64,000 nt of DNA from Betaproteobacteria bacterium (GCA_016704895.1 JADIZG010000004.1:39823-103822); one strand, 5' to 3'. Counted from the first letter of the stretch, positions 10,042 to 20,079 are shown. Program-made: numbers and translations. The notes: generated from the letters alone by a model not told the origin.

Positions 10042-10749
10042 ATGCGCCACCTCCTCGCCACCAGGAAGGAATTCCGCGGGGCTTCGTCGACATGCTGCCC
10101 GCCTGCGTCGGCCTGGTGCCGTTCGGCGTCGTCTGCGGGGTCGGCGCGGCGGCGGCGGGCGCGGACTGGCTCGCCGCGCTCGGCATGGCGCTCTTCATCT
10201 TCTCGGGGGCTGCGCAGATCCTCGCCGTCCAGCTCTACGCGGCGAATGCGCCGATCGCGATCATCGTGCTCACCTGCTTCGTGCTGGGCCTGCGCTTCCT
10301 CATGTACAGCGCCGCGATGGCGCCGTACATGCGGGCGGCTGCCGGTGAACTGGCAGCGGGGGCTCGCGTTCCTGCTTACCGACCAGGCGTTCGCCGCGGC
10401 GATCCGCAAGTTCGACGCATCGGAGGACGCCCGCGGCGCGGGCTCCACTTCCTCGGCAGCGGCATCGCGGTGTGGGCGAACTGGGTGGCGACCAACATGA
10501 TGGGGTACTTCGCCGGCGCGTCGATCCCGCCGTCGTGGTCGCTCGACTTCGCGGTTCCGCTGTGCTTCATCGCGCTCGTCGCGCCGCTGTTCCGCAGCGT
10601 GCCGTCGGTCGTCGCCGCTGTGCGCGGGCGTCGCGGTCCTCGGGCTGGGCGGGCTGCCGATGCGCCTCAACCTGATCGCCGCCGGCCTGATCGGCATCGT
10701 CGCTGGCACGCTCGTCGACCTCGCGGGGGAGCGATGGAAGGCGCGCTGA
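10042..10749 (+). CDS. azlC: AzlC family permease, large subunit (frameshifted)
   Basis: Multi-pass membrane protein of the AzlC/YgaZ family, which with AzlD forms an exporter of branched-chain amino acids or related small molecules. Recognisable segments: MLPACVGLVPFGVVCGVGAA, the strongly conserved FSGAAQILAVQLYA, CFVLGLRFLMYSAAMAPYM, FLLTDQAFAAAI and MMGYFAGASIPPSWSLDFA, ending LRLNLIAAG-like (PMRLNLIAAGLIG). Frame changes near 10079, 10345, 10435 and 10620 are needed; each flank is family-typical, so I treat it as one gene. The end overlaps azlD by 16 bases, implying translational coupling. Confidence 0.88.
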
Positions 10750-11063
10750 AGCTCTGGGTCGTGATCGTCGCGGTCGGCGCGCTCAACTACCTGTCGCGCC
10801 TGTCGTTCATCGCGTTCTTCGCGAGCCGCGAGATGCCGCCGCTCCTGGCGCGCGCGTTGAGGTTCGTCCCGGCCGCGATGCTGACCGCCCTCGTGCTGCC
10901 GATGGTGCTCGCGCCGTCGTGGGCCGGCACGATTGCCGGCGTCAACCCGCGCATCCCGGCAGCGATCGTTGCCGCTGTCGTCGCGTTCTACACCCGCAGC
11001 ACGCTCAAGACGCTGGCGACCGGCATGGGCGCGCTGTGGCTGCTGGAGGCGGCGATCCGCTGA
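10734..11063 (+). CDS. azlD: AzlD family permease, small subunit
   Basis: Intact 109-residue membrane protein with about four transmembrane helices, partner of AzlC. The LNYLSRLSFIAFFASREMPP segment and the FVPAAMLTALVLPMV and NPRIPAAIVAAVVAFYT segments are typical of AzlD/YgaH. ATG at 10734 lies inside the end of azlC. Confidence 0.9.
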   Translation: MEGALKLWVVIVAVGALNYLSRLSFIAFFASREMPPLLARALRFVPAAMLTALVLPMVLAPSWAGTIAGVNPRIPAAIVAAVVAFYTRSTLKTLATGMGALWLLEAAIR

Positions 11064-11081
11064 TTCGGCTACCATTGCGCC

Positions 11082-11924
<843 letters not shown>

Positions 11925-11990
11925 GCGGGGCGGGAAAGGCGTCCGGCGGAAGTCGGACCCGCAATGAAGCTCGAGGCGGCGCCGGGATGC

Positions 11991-12100
11991 TGTTGTGGGT
12001 CGGGCTTCAGCCCGACGGCTTTCGAGTGACAAAGGGCGTCCGGCTGAAGCCGGACCCACAGGGGCAAGAGACGTCGGGCTGAAGCCCGACCCACAGGGGG
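11991..12100. repeat. Cluster of three family-1 palindromic repeats
   Basis: Three units in about 110 bases: GTGGGTCGGGCTTCAGCCCG, then two inverted copies ending in GACCCACAGG. Two copies have the core GTCGGGCT/AGCCCGAC and one has GTCCGGCT/AGCCGGAC. Placed between the MoxR and GNAT genes; the last copy ends only about six bases before the GNAT start and could affect its translation initiation. Confidence 0.9.
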
Positions 12101-12105
12101 TGCGG

Positions 12106-12735
12106 ATGGCGCGATTCATCGAGCCAGTCACACTTGTCGGGAACCATGCGACGCTCGAGCCGCTCGACGCGTCGCACGTCGCGCCGCTCGCGGAAGCCGC
12201 GAGCGACGGCGAGCTCTGGCAGCTCTGGTACACGGGCGTCGCGTCGCCGCAGAAGATGGGCGAGTACGTGGCGACCGCGCTCGACATGCGCGAGCGCTTC
12301 GACGCGATGCCGTTCGCCGTGCGCGACGCGACGGGAGCCGTCGTCGGCTGCACGCGGTTCTTCAACGTCGACGTCGCGAACCGCCGGGTCGAGATCGGCC
12401 ACACCTGGTACGCGAAGCGCGTGCAGCGCACGCCGCTGAACACCGAGTGCAAGCTGCTGCTGCTGACCCACGCGTTCGAGAAGCTCGGCTGCATCGCCGT
12501 CGAGTTCCGCACGCACTGGTTCAACCAGGCGAGCCGCGCCGCGATCGCCCGGCTCGGCGCGAAGCAGGACGGCGTGCTGCGCAACCACCAGCTGGGCAGC
12601 GACGGCGTCAGGCGCGACACCGTCGTGTTCAGCATCATCGACAGCGAATGGCCGGCCGTGAGGAAGCACCTGGGCTTCCAGCTCGAGCGCTGCCGCGCGG
12701 CTGACCGGCGGCACAGGCAGCGCGTCGCGGCGTAG
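12106..12735 (+). CDS. GNAT family N-acetyltransferase (RimJ/RimL-like)
   Basis: 209 residues, intact. Acetyl-CoA-dependent transferase fold: a strand TLEPLDASHVAPLAEAA, PFAVRDATGAVVGCTRFF, EIGHTWYAKRVQRTPLNTEC in place of the usual P-loop strand, LLTHAFEKLGCIAVEFRTHW and NQASRAAIARLGAKQDGVLR. These match the acetyltransferase_3 group that modifies proteins or small amines. Target unknown. The start at 12106 abuts a palindromic repeat and has no strong ribosome site. Confidence 0.85.
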   Translation: MARFIEPVTLVGNHATLEPLDASHVAPLAEAASDGELWQLWYTGVASPQKMGEYVATALDMRERFDAMPFAVRDATGAVVGCTRFFNVDVANRRVEIGHTWYAKRVQRTPLNTECKLLLLTHAFEKLGCIAVEFRTHWFNQASRAAIARLGAKQDGVLRNHQLGSDGVRRDTVVFSIIDSEWPAVRKHLGFQLERCRAADRRHRQRVAA

Positions 12736-13689
12736 TGTCGGGCCGATTCGAACGGCGGAGCGGAGGCGACGGCATCGTGCGCGCTCGCCAGGAACCGTTG
12801 AGCACCGCATCCCGCCTCGGCCCGATGCGCGTCCCGTTCCTCGCGCTGTCGCTCGTCTGCGTGGCGCTCGGCGTCGCGACCGCGTGGCACGCCGAAGGCC
12901 GCGTCGCGTGGCCGCTCGCCGCGCTCTCGCTCGTCGCCGCGCTGGCTGCGCACGTCAGCGTCAACGCGTTCAACGAATACCTCGACTTCCGCAGCGGGCT
13001 CGACCTGCGCACGCAGCGCACGCCGTTCTCCGGGGGCAGCGGCGCGCTGCCCGCGGATCCGTCGGCCGCGCCCCTCGCGCTCGCGATCGCCGTCGTGGCG
13101 CTGGCGATCGTGGCGACGATCGGGCTTTGGCTCGTCTCGGTGCGCGGCACGGTGCTCGCGCCGCTGGGCGTCGCCGGCGTCGTGCTGATCGTCGCGTACA
13201 CGAGCTGGATCACGCACGAGCCCCTACGCCTGCCTCGTCGCGCCGGGGCTGGGTTTCGGGCCGCTGATGGTCGTCGGGACGCACATCGCGGTCGCGGGCC
13301 GCTACGACACCGCGGCGGGCGTCGCGGCGCTGGTGCCGTTCTTCCTCGTCAGCGCGCTGCTGCTTCTGAACCAGTTCCCCGACGTCGAGGCGGACCGCGA
13401 GGCCGGGCGGCGGCACCTGCCGATCGCATGGGGCCGCCCCCGGGCGGCGCGCGTGTTCGTGGCGCTCTACGCGCTCGCGTATCTCTCGCTCGTCGCGGGC
13501 GTCCTCGCTGGCGCGCTTCCGTGGCCGTGCCTGCTGGGGCTCGTGACGCTCACGCTCGCGATTCCCGCGGCGCGCGACGTGCTCCGCCACCCCGACGACG
13601 TGAAGGCGCTGCTGCCGGCGATGGGGCGCAACGTGATGGTGAACCTCGCGACGCCGGCGTTCGTCGCGGTCGGGCTGTTGGTCGGCTGA
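12735..13689 (+). CDS. UbiA family prenyltransferase (frameshifted)
   Basis: Integral membrane aromatic prenyltransferase with both Asp-rich motifs: NAFNEYLDFRSGLD and NQFPDVEADREAGRR. Several hydrophobic helices follow each. A frame change near 13225 joins the two halves (first half through TSWITHEPLRLP, second from GFGPLMVVGTHIAV). The spacing and second motif are closer to MenA-like or unassigned UbiA members than to CtaB or UbiA proper; substrate unknown. GTG at 12735 overlaps the GNAT stop; a later TTG at 12798 is possible. Confidence 0.78.
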
Positions 13690-13700
13690 GGTCCTTCGCC

Positions 13701-14876
13701 ATGCTGGTCGACTTCTTCCTGCACCTCAAGTCGTTCAAGCTGCCGGTGTCGACGCGCGAGTTCCTGACGCTGCTCGAGGCGCTCGAGGCGCGCGTCGTGT
13801 CGCTCTCGATCGACGACTTCTACGCGCTCTCGCGCATGACGCTCGTCAAGGACGAGCAGCACTTCGACCGCTTCGACCTCGCGTTCGGCAGCTACTTCAA
13901 GGGCATCGACGCGATCTTCGACATCCGCGCGCAGATTCCGGAGGAATGGCTGAAGAAGGAGTTCATGCGCACGCTGTCCGACGAGGACCGCCGGCGCATC
14001 GAGGCGCTCGGCGGCTTCGACAAGCTGATGGAGACGTTCAAGCAGCGGCTCGCGGAGCAGAAGGAGCGCCACGCGGGCGGCAGCAAGTGGATCGGCACCG
14101 GCGGCACGAGCCCGTTCGGCGCGTACGGCTACAACCCCGAGGGGATTCGCATCGGCCAGGCCGAGGGGCGCGCGAGGAGCGCGGTCAAGGTGTGGGACGC
14201 GCGCGACTTCGCGAACCTCGACGGCAGCGTCGAACTCAACACGCGCAACCTCAAGGTCGCGCTGCGGCGCCTGCGCAAGTTCGCGCGCGAGGGCGTTCCC
14301 GAGGAGCTCGACCTCGACGGCACGATCGAGGGCACGGCGCGCAACGCCGGCTGGCTGGACCTCAAGCTCCAGCCCGAGCGGCGCAACCGGGTCAAGGTGC
14401 TGCTGTTCCTCGACGTCGGAGGGTCCATGGATCCGCACGTCGAGGTCTGCGAGCAGCTCTTCTCGGCCGCGAAGAGCGAGTTCCGCCACCTCGAGCACTT
14501 CTACTTCCACAACTGCATCTACGACCACGTCTGGCGCGACAACGCGCGCCGCCGCACCGAGCGCGTGTCGACGCTCGATCTCATCCGCACCTACGGGCCG
14601 GACTGGCGCGTCGTGATCGTCGGCGACGCGGCGATGAGCCCGTACGAGCTCCTCGAGGTCGCCGGCAGCGTCGAGTACAACAACGACGAGCCCGGGCTCG
14701 CCTGGCTCGGCCGGCTGTTCGAGCACTTCAGGCACCGGATCTGGTTCAACCCCGAGCCTTCGCGCGCGTGGGAGTACACGCGGTCGACGCAGATCGTGCT
14801 GCGGGCGCTCGGTCCGAAGATGTTCCCGCTGACGCTGGCGGGCGTCGCCGAGGGGATCGACGCGCTGCGGAAGTAG
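13701..14876 (+). CDS. VWA-domain protein, CoxE-like
   Basis: 391 residues, intact. N-terminal helical domain (MLVDFFLHLKSFKLPVSTRE) then a C-terminal von Willebrand A domain with a variant MIDAS LLFLDVGGSMDPHVEVCEQL, followed by FRHLEHFYFHNCIYDHVW and VVIVGDAAMSPYELL. This is the partner class of the MoxR ATPase at 11082; together they act as a chaperone pair for a metal enzyme or complex. The serine of the classical DxSxS is replaced by glycine, as is common in this subgroup. Confidence 0.9.
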   Translation: MLVDFFLHLKSFKLPVSTREFLTLLEALEARVVSLSIDDFYALSRMTLVKDEQHFDRFDLAFGSYFKGIDAIFDIRAQIPEEWLKKEFMRTLSDEDRRRIEALGGFDKLMETFKQRLAEQKERHAGGSKWIGTGGTSPFGAYGYNPEGIRIGQAEGRARSAVKVWDARDFANLDGSVELNTRNLKVALRRLRKFAREGVPEELDLDGTIEGTARNAGWLDLKLQPERRNRVKVLLFLDVGGSMDPHVEVCEQLFSAAKSEFRHLEHFYFHNCIYDHVWRDNARRRTERVSTLDLIRTYGPDWRVVIVGDAAMSPYELLEVAGSVEYNNDEPGLAWLGRLFEHFRHRIWFNPEPSRAWEYTRSTQIVLRALGPKMFPLTLAGVAEGIDALRK

Positions 14877-14882
14877 TAGCCA

Positions 14883-15079
14883 GCTGTGGGTCGGGCTTCA
14901 GCCCGACGGGTGGCGCGCGAGCGTCGGCCTGAAGGCCGACCCACAGGGCGGCGCACGCGGTGTTGTGGGTCGGGCTTCAGCCCGACGGGGTTTGCTGCGA
15001 CGAGCGAGAAGCGTCGGCCTGAAGGCCGACCCACAGGGCGGCGCACGCGGTGTTGTGGGTCGGGCTTCAGCCCGACGCT
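14883..15079. repeat. Tandem block of family-1 palindromic repeats
   Basis: Five family-1 palindromes in alternating orientation between two convergent genes. A stretch of about 69 bases is repeated with identical sequence 90 bases apart (14921-14989 and 15011-15079). Each unit is a hairpin built on GTCGGGCT/AGCCCGAC or GTCGGCCT/AGGCCGAC flanked by TGTGG/CCACA. The convergent placement suggests a bidirectional terminator-like or REP-like role. Confidence 0.9.
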
Positions 15080-15086
15080 TCCTTCG

Positions 15087-15758
15087 CTACTCGCTGGCCT
15101 GCACGCCGAGCACCGCGTCCGCCACCGCCAGCCGCTCGTTCGCGCACTCGACCTTCACGCGGAACCGATGCCCGCCCGCGGGCGGCTCGACCGCATCGAG
15201 CGCGACCTCGACCGCCCGGCGTTCGCCCGGCGCGACCTCGAACCACGCGGAGCTGCCGTGCAGATAGCCATTGCGCGACGTGTAGCCGTCGACCGTCGCA
15301 CGACATTGCCGGAGGGCCTCGCGGCCGTCGTTGACCACATCCATGGCGAGCCTCGACTTCCCCGACCCTCGCGCCATCGTCGCGGTCCCGGCGACCTGCA
15401 TCGCGACGCTGCGCCCGGTGATCCTGCCTTCGAGCGGCAGCAGCGCGCCGCTCTCCGCGATGATGAACGCCGGAACGAACACGAGCGCCGCGGCGCCCAC
15501 CGTTCCGACGAGGAGCAACGCGAGGTCCGCGGCGTACACGGCGCCGGTCTTCGGCAGCGTCGCGCCCTGGCCCTCGATGTCGTAGGTGCCGGCGTCGAGG
15601 AGGTCGGTCGACTCGCGCACGTCGACCTTCAGGCGGCGGCCGAGCGCTGCCATCACGCGCGGGCGCACGGACGCGAAGAAAACGCCCAGCCACGCCAGGT
15701 AGGCGGCGAAGAGCGCGATGCCCAGCCAGGCGCCGGGTCCGATGGCGGAGAGGTTCAT
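15087..15758 (-). CDS. Hypothetical membrane-anchored protein
   Basis: 223 residues. I do not recognise the family. It has two hydrophobic helices, at about residues 10-30 (LGIALFAAYLAWLGVFFASV) and 76-100 (ADLALLLVGTVGAAALVFVP). A C-terminal domain of about 110 residues is rich in beta-strand pattern (SVAMQVAGTATMA, CRATVDGYTSRNGYLHG, RFRVKVECANERLAVADA). The spacing of the strands resembles an immunoglobulin-like or FxLYD-like extracytoplasmic fold, which is a guess. Convergent with the CoxE-like gene across the repeat block. Confidence 0.6.
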   Translation of the reverse strand: MNLSAIGPGAWLGIALFAAYLAWLGVFFASVRPRVMAALGRRLKVDVRESTDLLDAGTYDIEGQGATLPKTGAVYAADLALLLVGTVGAAALVFVPAFIIAESGALLPLEGRITGRSVAMQVAGTATMARGSGKSRLAMDVVNDGREALRQCRATVDGYTSRNGYLHGSSAWFEVAPGERRAVEVALDAVEPPAGGHRFRVKVECANERLAVADAVLGVQASE

Positions 15759-15877
15759 CGTGGCGGAGGCGAACCCGGACCCCGCCGGGCGCCCCCGCCA
15801 TCATCGCGCAGCGCGCGCTCCGAGGCGAAGTGCGACGCGGGGCCGGCGGCGGCGGCCGGCCCCGTCCCTCGACCGCG

Positions 15878-16345
15878 TCAGTGCTTGGCGTGCGCGGGGG
15901 CCGTTGCCGGCGCCGCGGTCAGCGACTTCACGGGCGCGTTGACCACGACCGCCGACTCGCGCCCGTCCTTGTCCTTGAACGTCAGCGTGACCGGGACCGC
16001 GTCGCCTTCCTTGAGCGGGGCCTTCAGCGCCATCAGCATCACGTGGTAGCCGCCGGGCTTGAGCTCGACGGTCTTGCCCGCGGGCAGCGGCAGCGCGGCG
16101 ATCGCGGACATCCGCATGACGCCGGCGTCCATCTTCATCTCGTGGATCTCGACGATGCCGGCGACGGGCGACGATGCCCCGACGAGGGAGACGTCGGACG
16201 CGGACTTGAGCTGCATGAACGCGCCGGTGGCCTTCTGGCTGGCGACGGTGCCGCGCACCCAGGCGTCGGTGACGGCGACCTGGGCGAGGGCGGCGGGCGC
16301 CGCGGCGAGCGCGGCGGCGAGGACGATCGTGCGTACGAGGGTCAT
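15878..16345 (-). CDS. Periplasmic copper chaperone PCu(A)C
   Basis: 155 residues with a Sec signal peptide (MTLVRTIVLAAALAAAPAALA). The copper site pattern is clear: EIHEMKMDAGVMRM followed by PGGYHVMLM, supplying the His and Met ligands of the PCu(A)C family. These proteins deliver Cu(I) to the CuA or CuB centres of heme-copper oxidases together with SCO proteins. That suits the CuA subunit II and SCO genes about 12-16 kb away. ATG at 16345; a His-containing tail ends the protein. Confidence 0.92.
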   Translation of the reverse strand: MTLVRTIVLAAALAAAPAALAQVAVTDAWVRGTVASQKATGAFMQLKSASDVSLVGASSPVAGIVEIHEMKMDAGVMRMSAIAALPLPAGKTVELKPGGYHVMLMALKAPLKEGDAVPVTLTFKDKDGRESAVVVNAPVKSLTAAPATAPAHAKH

Positions 16346-16445
16346 GGCGATTCCTGTGCTGATCCGGTGCCGCGGGAGGCGGCGGACGCCGGCGACGGGG
16401 CCGGCGCGACGACGGCGGGCATGCCCGCTGCGCTGCGAAGACGGA

Positions 16446-16787
16446 TCAGGCGGGCGGTGCGCGCGCCAGCGCGGCGCGCACCACGGCAGTCGGGAACGCC
16501 GAGGCTTCCGCGACCGCACTGCGCGACTGCGCGACCGGGGTAACCGGGTCGGACGCAGACGCGCGCGGCGGCGCCGAGGCGGTCGACCCGCAGCACGCGT
16601 TGCACCCATGCGCCGCGCCGGCGTCGGCCGGCGAGGCGGGCACGATCTTGCCGCCGACGCAGAGGTCGCCGCCGACGCCGGCCATCGCGGCCCGCGACGG
16701 CATCGCGTGCGCGGGCAGGGCGAGCGCGGCGAGCATCGCGGCGAGCGCGACCCAGGCGGCCGGGCGGCGTAGGGAGCTTTGGTGCAT
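16446..16787 (-). CDS. DUF2946-like small cysteine-containing exported protein
   Basis: 113 residues. Signal-like N-terminus (RRPAAWVALAAMLAALALP, then AHA). A central cysteine/histidine cluster, DLCVGG then GAAHGCNACCGS, fits the DUF2946 pattern often seen near copper homeostasis genes. The remainder is Ala/Pro-rich. It is upstream of the copper chaperone gene on the same strand, so a joint copper role is plausible but unproven. Confidence 0.65.
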   Translation of the reverse strand: MHQSSLRRPAAWVALAAMLAALALPAHAMPSRAAMAGVGGDLCVGGKIVPASPADAGAAHGCNACCGSTASAPPRASASDPVTPVAQSRSAVAEASAFPTAVVRAALARAPPA

Positions 16788-16860
16788 TGCCGCATTCTAC
16801 TGAAGCGTCCGGCACCGCGCTTTCGAGCCTGATCAAGGTCGGCGCAACACCTCGCGTCGA

Positions 16861-16884
16861 TTTTCTTGACCCGGGTCAAGAAAA
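16861..16884. promoter_or_regulatory. Fnr/Dnr-type operator upstream of nrdD
   Basis: Perfect 24-base palindrome centred on TTGACCCGGGTCAA, extended on both sides by TTTTC/GAAAA. It lies about 120 bases before the nrdD start. This is the best-conserved of the boxes in the window and fits anaerobic control of class III ribonucleotide reductase. Confidence 0.85.
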
Positions 16885-17005
16885 CCCGGACAGGAGACGA
16901 GCGGTCGTTGCGACCCACAACCCCTCGCGGCTAGGCTCCCCTCCCACCCCAACATCTTGTGGTTTGCGGCAAGGGGCGATGTTGCGCCGCATCAGGGAGA
17001 AGACG

Positions 17006-19054
17006 ATGGAGGAGACGACCGCGGAACCAACGGCTGCGACCGGGGCGGGACTCGCGTTGCCGCGCGCGATGATCAAGCGCGACGGGCGCCGCGCGCCGTT
17101 CCAGCTGTCGAAGATCGCCTCGGCGATCGAGCGCGCCGGCGCCGCGACCGGCGAGTTCGGCAAGGTGGAGGCTGACCGGCTCGCCGACGCGGTCGGCCTC
17201 GCGCTCGCGCTGCGCGACAACCCCGGTGAACCGGGGATCGAGGCGATCCAGGACACGGTCGAGCGAACGCTCGCCGCCGCCGGCTGGTTCGACACCGCGC
17301 GCGCCTACATCGTCCACCGCGAGCGGCACGCCCGGCTGCGCGACCAGAAGAAGACGCTGGTCGACGTCGCCGCGTCGATCGACGAGTACCTCGAGCAGAA
17401 GGACTGGCGCGTCAACGCGAACGCGAACCAGGGCTACTCGCTCGGCGGGCTGATCCTCAACGTCTCGGGCAAGGTCGTCGCCAACTACTGGCTGTCGCAC
17501 GTGTACTCGCCCGAGATCGGCCGCGCGCACCGCGACGGCGACGTCCACGTCCACGACCTCGACATGCTCGCGGGCTACTGCGCCGGTTGGTCGCTGCGCA
17601 GGCTCCTGTTCGAAGGCCTGAACGGCGTCCCGGGCAAGGTCGAGGCGGGGCCGGCCAAGCACATGTCGAGCGCGGTCGGCCAGATCGTCAACTTCCTCGG
17701 CACGCTGCAGAACGAATGGGCGGGGGCGCAGGCGTTCTCCTCGTTCGACACGTACATGGCGCCGTACATCCGCGCCGACGGCATGAGCTACGACGCGGTC
17801 AAGCAGAGCATCCAGGAGCTGATCTACAACCTGAACGTGCCGTCGCGCTGGGGCACGCAGACGCCGTTCACGAACCTGACCTTCGACTGGACCTGCCCGG
17901 AGGACCTGCGCGAGCAGGTGCCGGTGATCGCCGGCTGCGAGATGCCGTTCACCTACGGCGAGCTGCAGGCCGAGATGGACATGATCAACCGCGCCTACAT
18001 CGAGGTGATGACCGAGGGCGACGCGAAGGGGCGCGTGTTCACGTTCCCGATCCCGACCTACAACATCACGCCGGACTTCGACTGGGACCACCCGAACTGC
18101 GAGGCGCTGTTCGCGATGACCGCGAAGTACGGGTTGCCGTACTTCCAGAACTTCCTCAACTCGGAGCTCAAGCCCAACATGATCCGGTCGATGTGCTGCC
18201 GCCTGCAGCTCGACCTGACCGAGCTCCTGAAGCGCGGCAACGGGCTCTTCGGCAGCGCCGAGCAGACCGGGTCGCTCGGCGTCGTCACGATCAACTGCGC
18301 GCGGCTGGGATACACGCACGCCGGCGACGAGGCCGGGCTCTACGCGCGGCTGGACGAGCTGCTCGGCTGGGCGCGCGACAGCCTCGAGGTCAAGCGCAAG
18401 GTGATCCAGCGCCTGATCGACCAGGGGCTGTTCCCGTACACGAAGCGCTACCTCGGCACGCTGCGCAACCACTTCTCGACGATCGGCGTGAACGGGATCA
18501 ACGAGATGATCCGCAACTTCACGCGCGACGCGCACGACATCACGACGCCCGAGGGCCACGCGTTCGCGGTGCGGCTGCTCGACCACGTGCGCATGCGCAT
18601 CCGCGGCTTCCAGGAGGAGACCGGCCACATGTACAACCTCGAGGCGACGCCCGCCGAGGGGACGACCTACCGGTTCGCCAAGGAGGACCGCAAGCGCTGG
18701 CCCGACATCCTGCAGGCGGGCACCACCGGGACGCCGTACTACACGAACAGCTCGCAGCTGCCGGTCGGGTTCACCGACGACCCGTTCGAGGCGCTCGCGC
18801 GGCAGGAGGAGCTGCAGTCGAAGTACACGGGCGGCACCGTGCTGCACCTGTACATGAACGAGCGCGTCTCCTCGCCCGACGCGTGCAAGGCGCTGGTGCG
18901 CCGCTCGCTCGAGCGCTTCCGGCTGCCCTACATCACGATCACGCCGACGTTCTCGATCTGCCCGTCGCACGGCTACCTGGCGGGCGAGCACGAGTACTGC
19001 CCGAAGTGCGACCAGGAGCGCCTCGAGGAGAAGCGCCGCAAGCTCGCCGCGTGA
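17006..19054 (+). CDS. nrdD: Anaerobic ribonucleoside-triphosphate reductase NrdD, lacking its glycyl-radical domain
   Basis: 682 residues. Class III reductase that makes deoxynucleotides without oxygen. An N-terminal ATP-cone (MIKRDGRRAPFQLSKIASAI, about residues 20-110) precedes the catalytic barrel (DGDVHVHDLDMLAGYCAGWS, SGKVVANYWLSHVYSPEIG, TGSLGVVTINCARLGY). It ends with the zinc-binding segment FSICPSHGYLAGEHEYCPKC and stops about 14 residues later. The RVxGY glycyl-radical loop that normally follows is not in this chain: it is in the separate gene at 19128. ATG at 17006 follows GGGAGA. Controlled by the palindromic box at 16861. Confidence 0.95.
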   Translation: MEETTAEPTAATGAGLALPRAMIKRDGRRAPFQLSKIASAIERAGAATGEFGKVEADRLADAVGLALALRDNPGEPGIEAIQDTVERTLAAAGWFDTARAYIVHRERHARLRDQKKTLVDVAASIDEYLEQKDWRVNANANQGYSLGGLILNVSGKVVANYWLSHVYSPEIGRAHRDGDVHVHDLDMLAGYCAGWSLRRLLFEGLNGVPGKVEAGPAKHMSSAVGQIVNFLGTLQNEWAGAQAFSSFDTYMAPYIRADGMSYDAVKQSIQELIYNLNVPSRWGTQTPFTNLTFDWTCPEDLREQVPVIAGCEMPFTYGELQAEMDMINRAYIEVMTEGDAKGRVFTFPIPTYNITPDFDWDHPNCEALFAMTAKYGLPYFQNFLNSELKPNMIRSMCCRLQLDLTELLKRGNGLFGSAEQTGSLGVVTINCARLGYTHAGDEAGLYARLDELLGWARDSLEVKRKVIQRLIDQGLFPYTKRYLGTLRNHFSTIGVNGINEMIRNFTRDAHDITTPEGHAFAVRLLDHVRMRIRGFQEETGHMYNLEATPAEGTTYRFAKEDRKRWPDILQAGTTGTPYYTNSSQLPVGFTDDPFEALARQEELQSKYTGGTVLHLYMNERVSSPDACKALVRRSLERFRLPYITITPTFSICPSHGYLAGEHEYCPKCDQERLEEKRRKLAA

Positions 19055-19127
19055 GCGCGGGACGCACGACGAACGAACGACGCGAACGCCGGAGCGACTC
19101 CGGCCATCCCGGACAGGAGGGAACGAG

Positions 19128-19322
19128 ATGAACGACATGACCGACATCCGCCGCATCGCCGAAGCGACGATCACGCTCGCCGACGACGAGCGGCAGCGCT
19201 GCGAGGTGTGGACGCGCGTGATGGGCTACCACCGGCCCGTCGCGTCGTTCAACATCGGCAAGAAGGGCGAGCATGCCGAGCGGCGTTTCTTCACCGAGGC
19301 GTGCGCGCAGCCGCATCTGTGA
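19128..19322 (+). CDS. Free-standing glycyl-radical domain of class III ribonucleotide reductase
   Basis: 64 residues. The sequence CEVWTRVMGYHRPVASFNIG is the glycyl-radical loop that normally ends NrdD (radical Gly in RVMGY), followed by KKGEHAERRFF. The gene has its own strong ribosome site (AGGAGGGA, five bases before the ATG) and is 73 bases after the nrdD stop; a 7-bp GCCGGAG/CTCCGGC hairpin lies in the gap. This is therefore a designed separate subunit and not a frameshift remnant. It should dock on NrdD and receive the radical from NrdG, as YfiD does for pyruvate formate-lyase (analogy, inference). Confidence 0.88.
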   Translation: MNDMTDIRRIAEATITLADDERQRCEVWTRVMGYHRPVASFNIGKKGEHAERRFFTEACAQPHL

Positions 19323-19339
19323 CGCCGGAGGGGTCTGCC

Positions 19340-20076
19340 GTGCGCGCTGAGCGCGGGCCCGCGAACGACGTGCGCGATCCGGCAGGCCTGCGCATCGGCG
19401 GCGTCACGCCGTTCTCGACGACCGACTGGCCCGGCAGGCTCGCGGCGGTCCTGTTCCTGCAGGGCTGCCCGTGGCGCTGCGGCTACTGCCACAACCCGCA
19501 CCTCCAGCCCGCGATCGGGCCCGTGGCGCGCGACTACCCGTCGACGCTCGCGTGGCTCGAGGGCCGCCGCGGGCTCCTCGACGCGGTGGTGTTCTCGGGC
19601 GGCGAGCCGACGGCACACGCGGCGCTCGGGCCCGCGATGCGCGAGGTGGCAGGCCGCGGCTTCGCGATCGGCCTGCACACGGGCGGCGCGTACCCGCGCC
19701 GGCTCGACGAGGTGATCGACGACGTCGACTGGATCGGGCTCGACGTGAAGGCGCCGGCGAGCGGCTATGCGGCGGTCACCGGCATCGGAGGCAGCGGCGC
19801 CGCCGCCGGGGCGAGCCTGCGGCTCGTCGCGGCGTCGGGTGTCGACTACGAGGTCCGGACGACCGTGCATCCGGATCTCGTGCCGGACGACGCGCTCGTG
19901 CGTCTCGCCGACGAGCTCGCCTCGCTCGGTGTGCGCCGATGGGTGCTGCAGCCGTTTCGGCCGACCGGCTGCGCGGACGAGGCGCTGGTCGCCGCGTCGC
20001 CGTGCGGCGCGTCCTCGGCGAGCCGCTGCTCGCGCGATTGCGCGAGCGCGTGCCGGGCGTGGCGGTGCGAGCCTAG
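19340..20076 (+). CDS. nrdG: Anaerobic ribonucleotide reductase activase NrdG (radical SAM, frameshifted)
   Basis: About 245 residues. Radical-SAM cysteine motif CPWRCGYCHNPHLQP after GGVTPFSTTDWPGRLAAVLF, then FSGGEPTAHAAL and LDVKAPASGYAAVTG, typical of the NrdG/PflA-like activase subgroup. It generates the glycyl radical on the RVMGY loop encoded just upstream. GTG at 19340 follows GGAGGGG; an earlier GTG at 19319 overlaps the previous stop. Near 20000 the frame shifts, and VLGEPLLARLRERVPG completes the expected C-terminus. Part of the nrdD operon. Confidence 0.9.
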
Positions 20077-20079
20077 ATC

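Noticed and set aside
9487..10050. Proline-rich protein encoded by the minus strand of the poly-G tract
   Set aside because: The tract is almost pure G and probably artefactual; the product is homopolymeric.
14883..15079. CRISPR array
   Set aside because: Units are palindromic, in alternating orientation, with a 69-base identical block; spacers are not unique and no cas gene is near.
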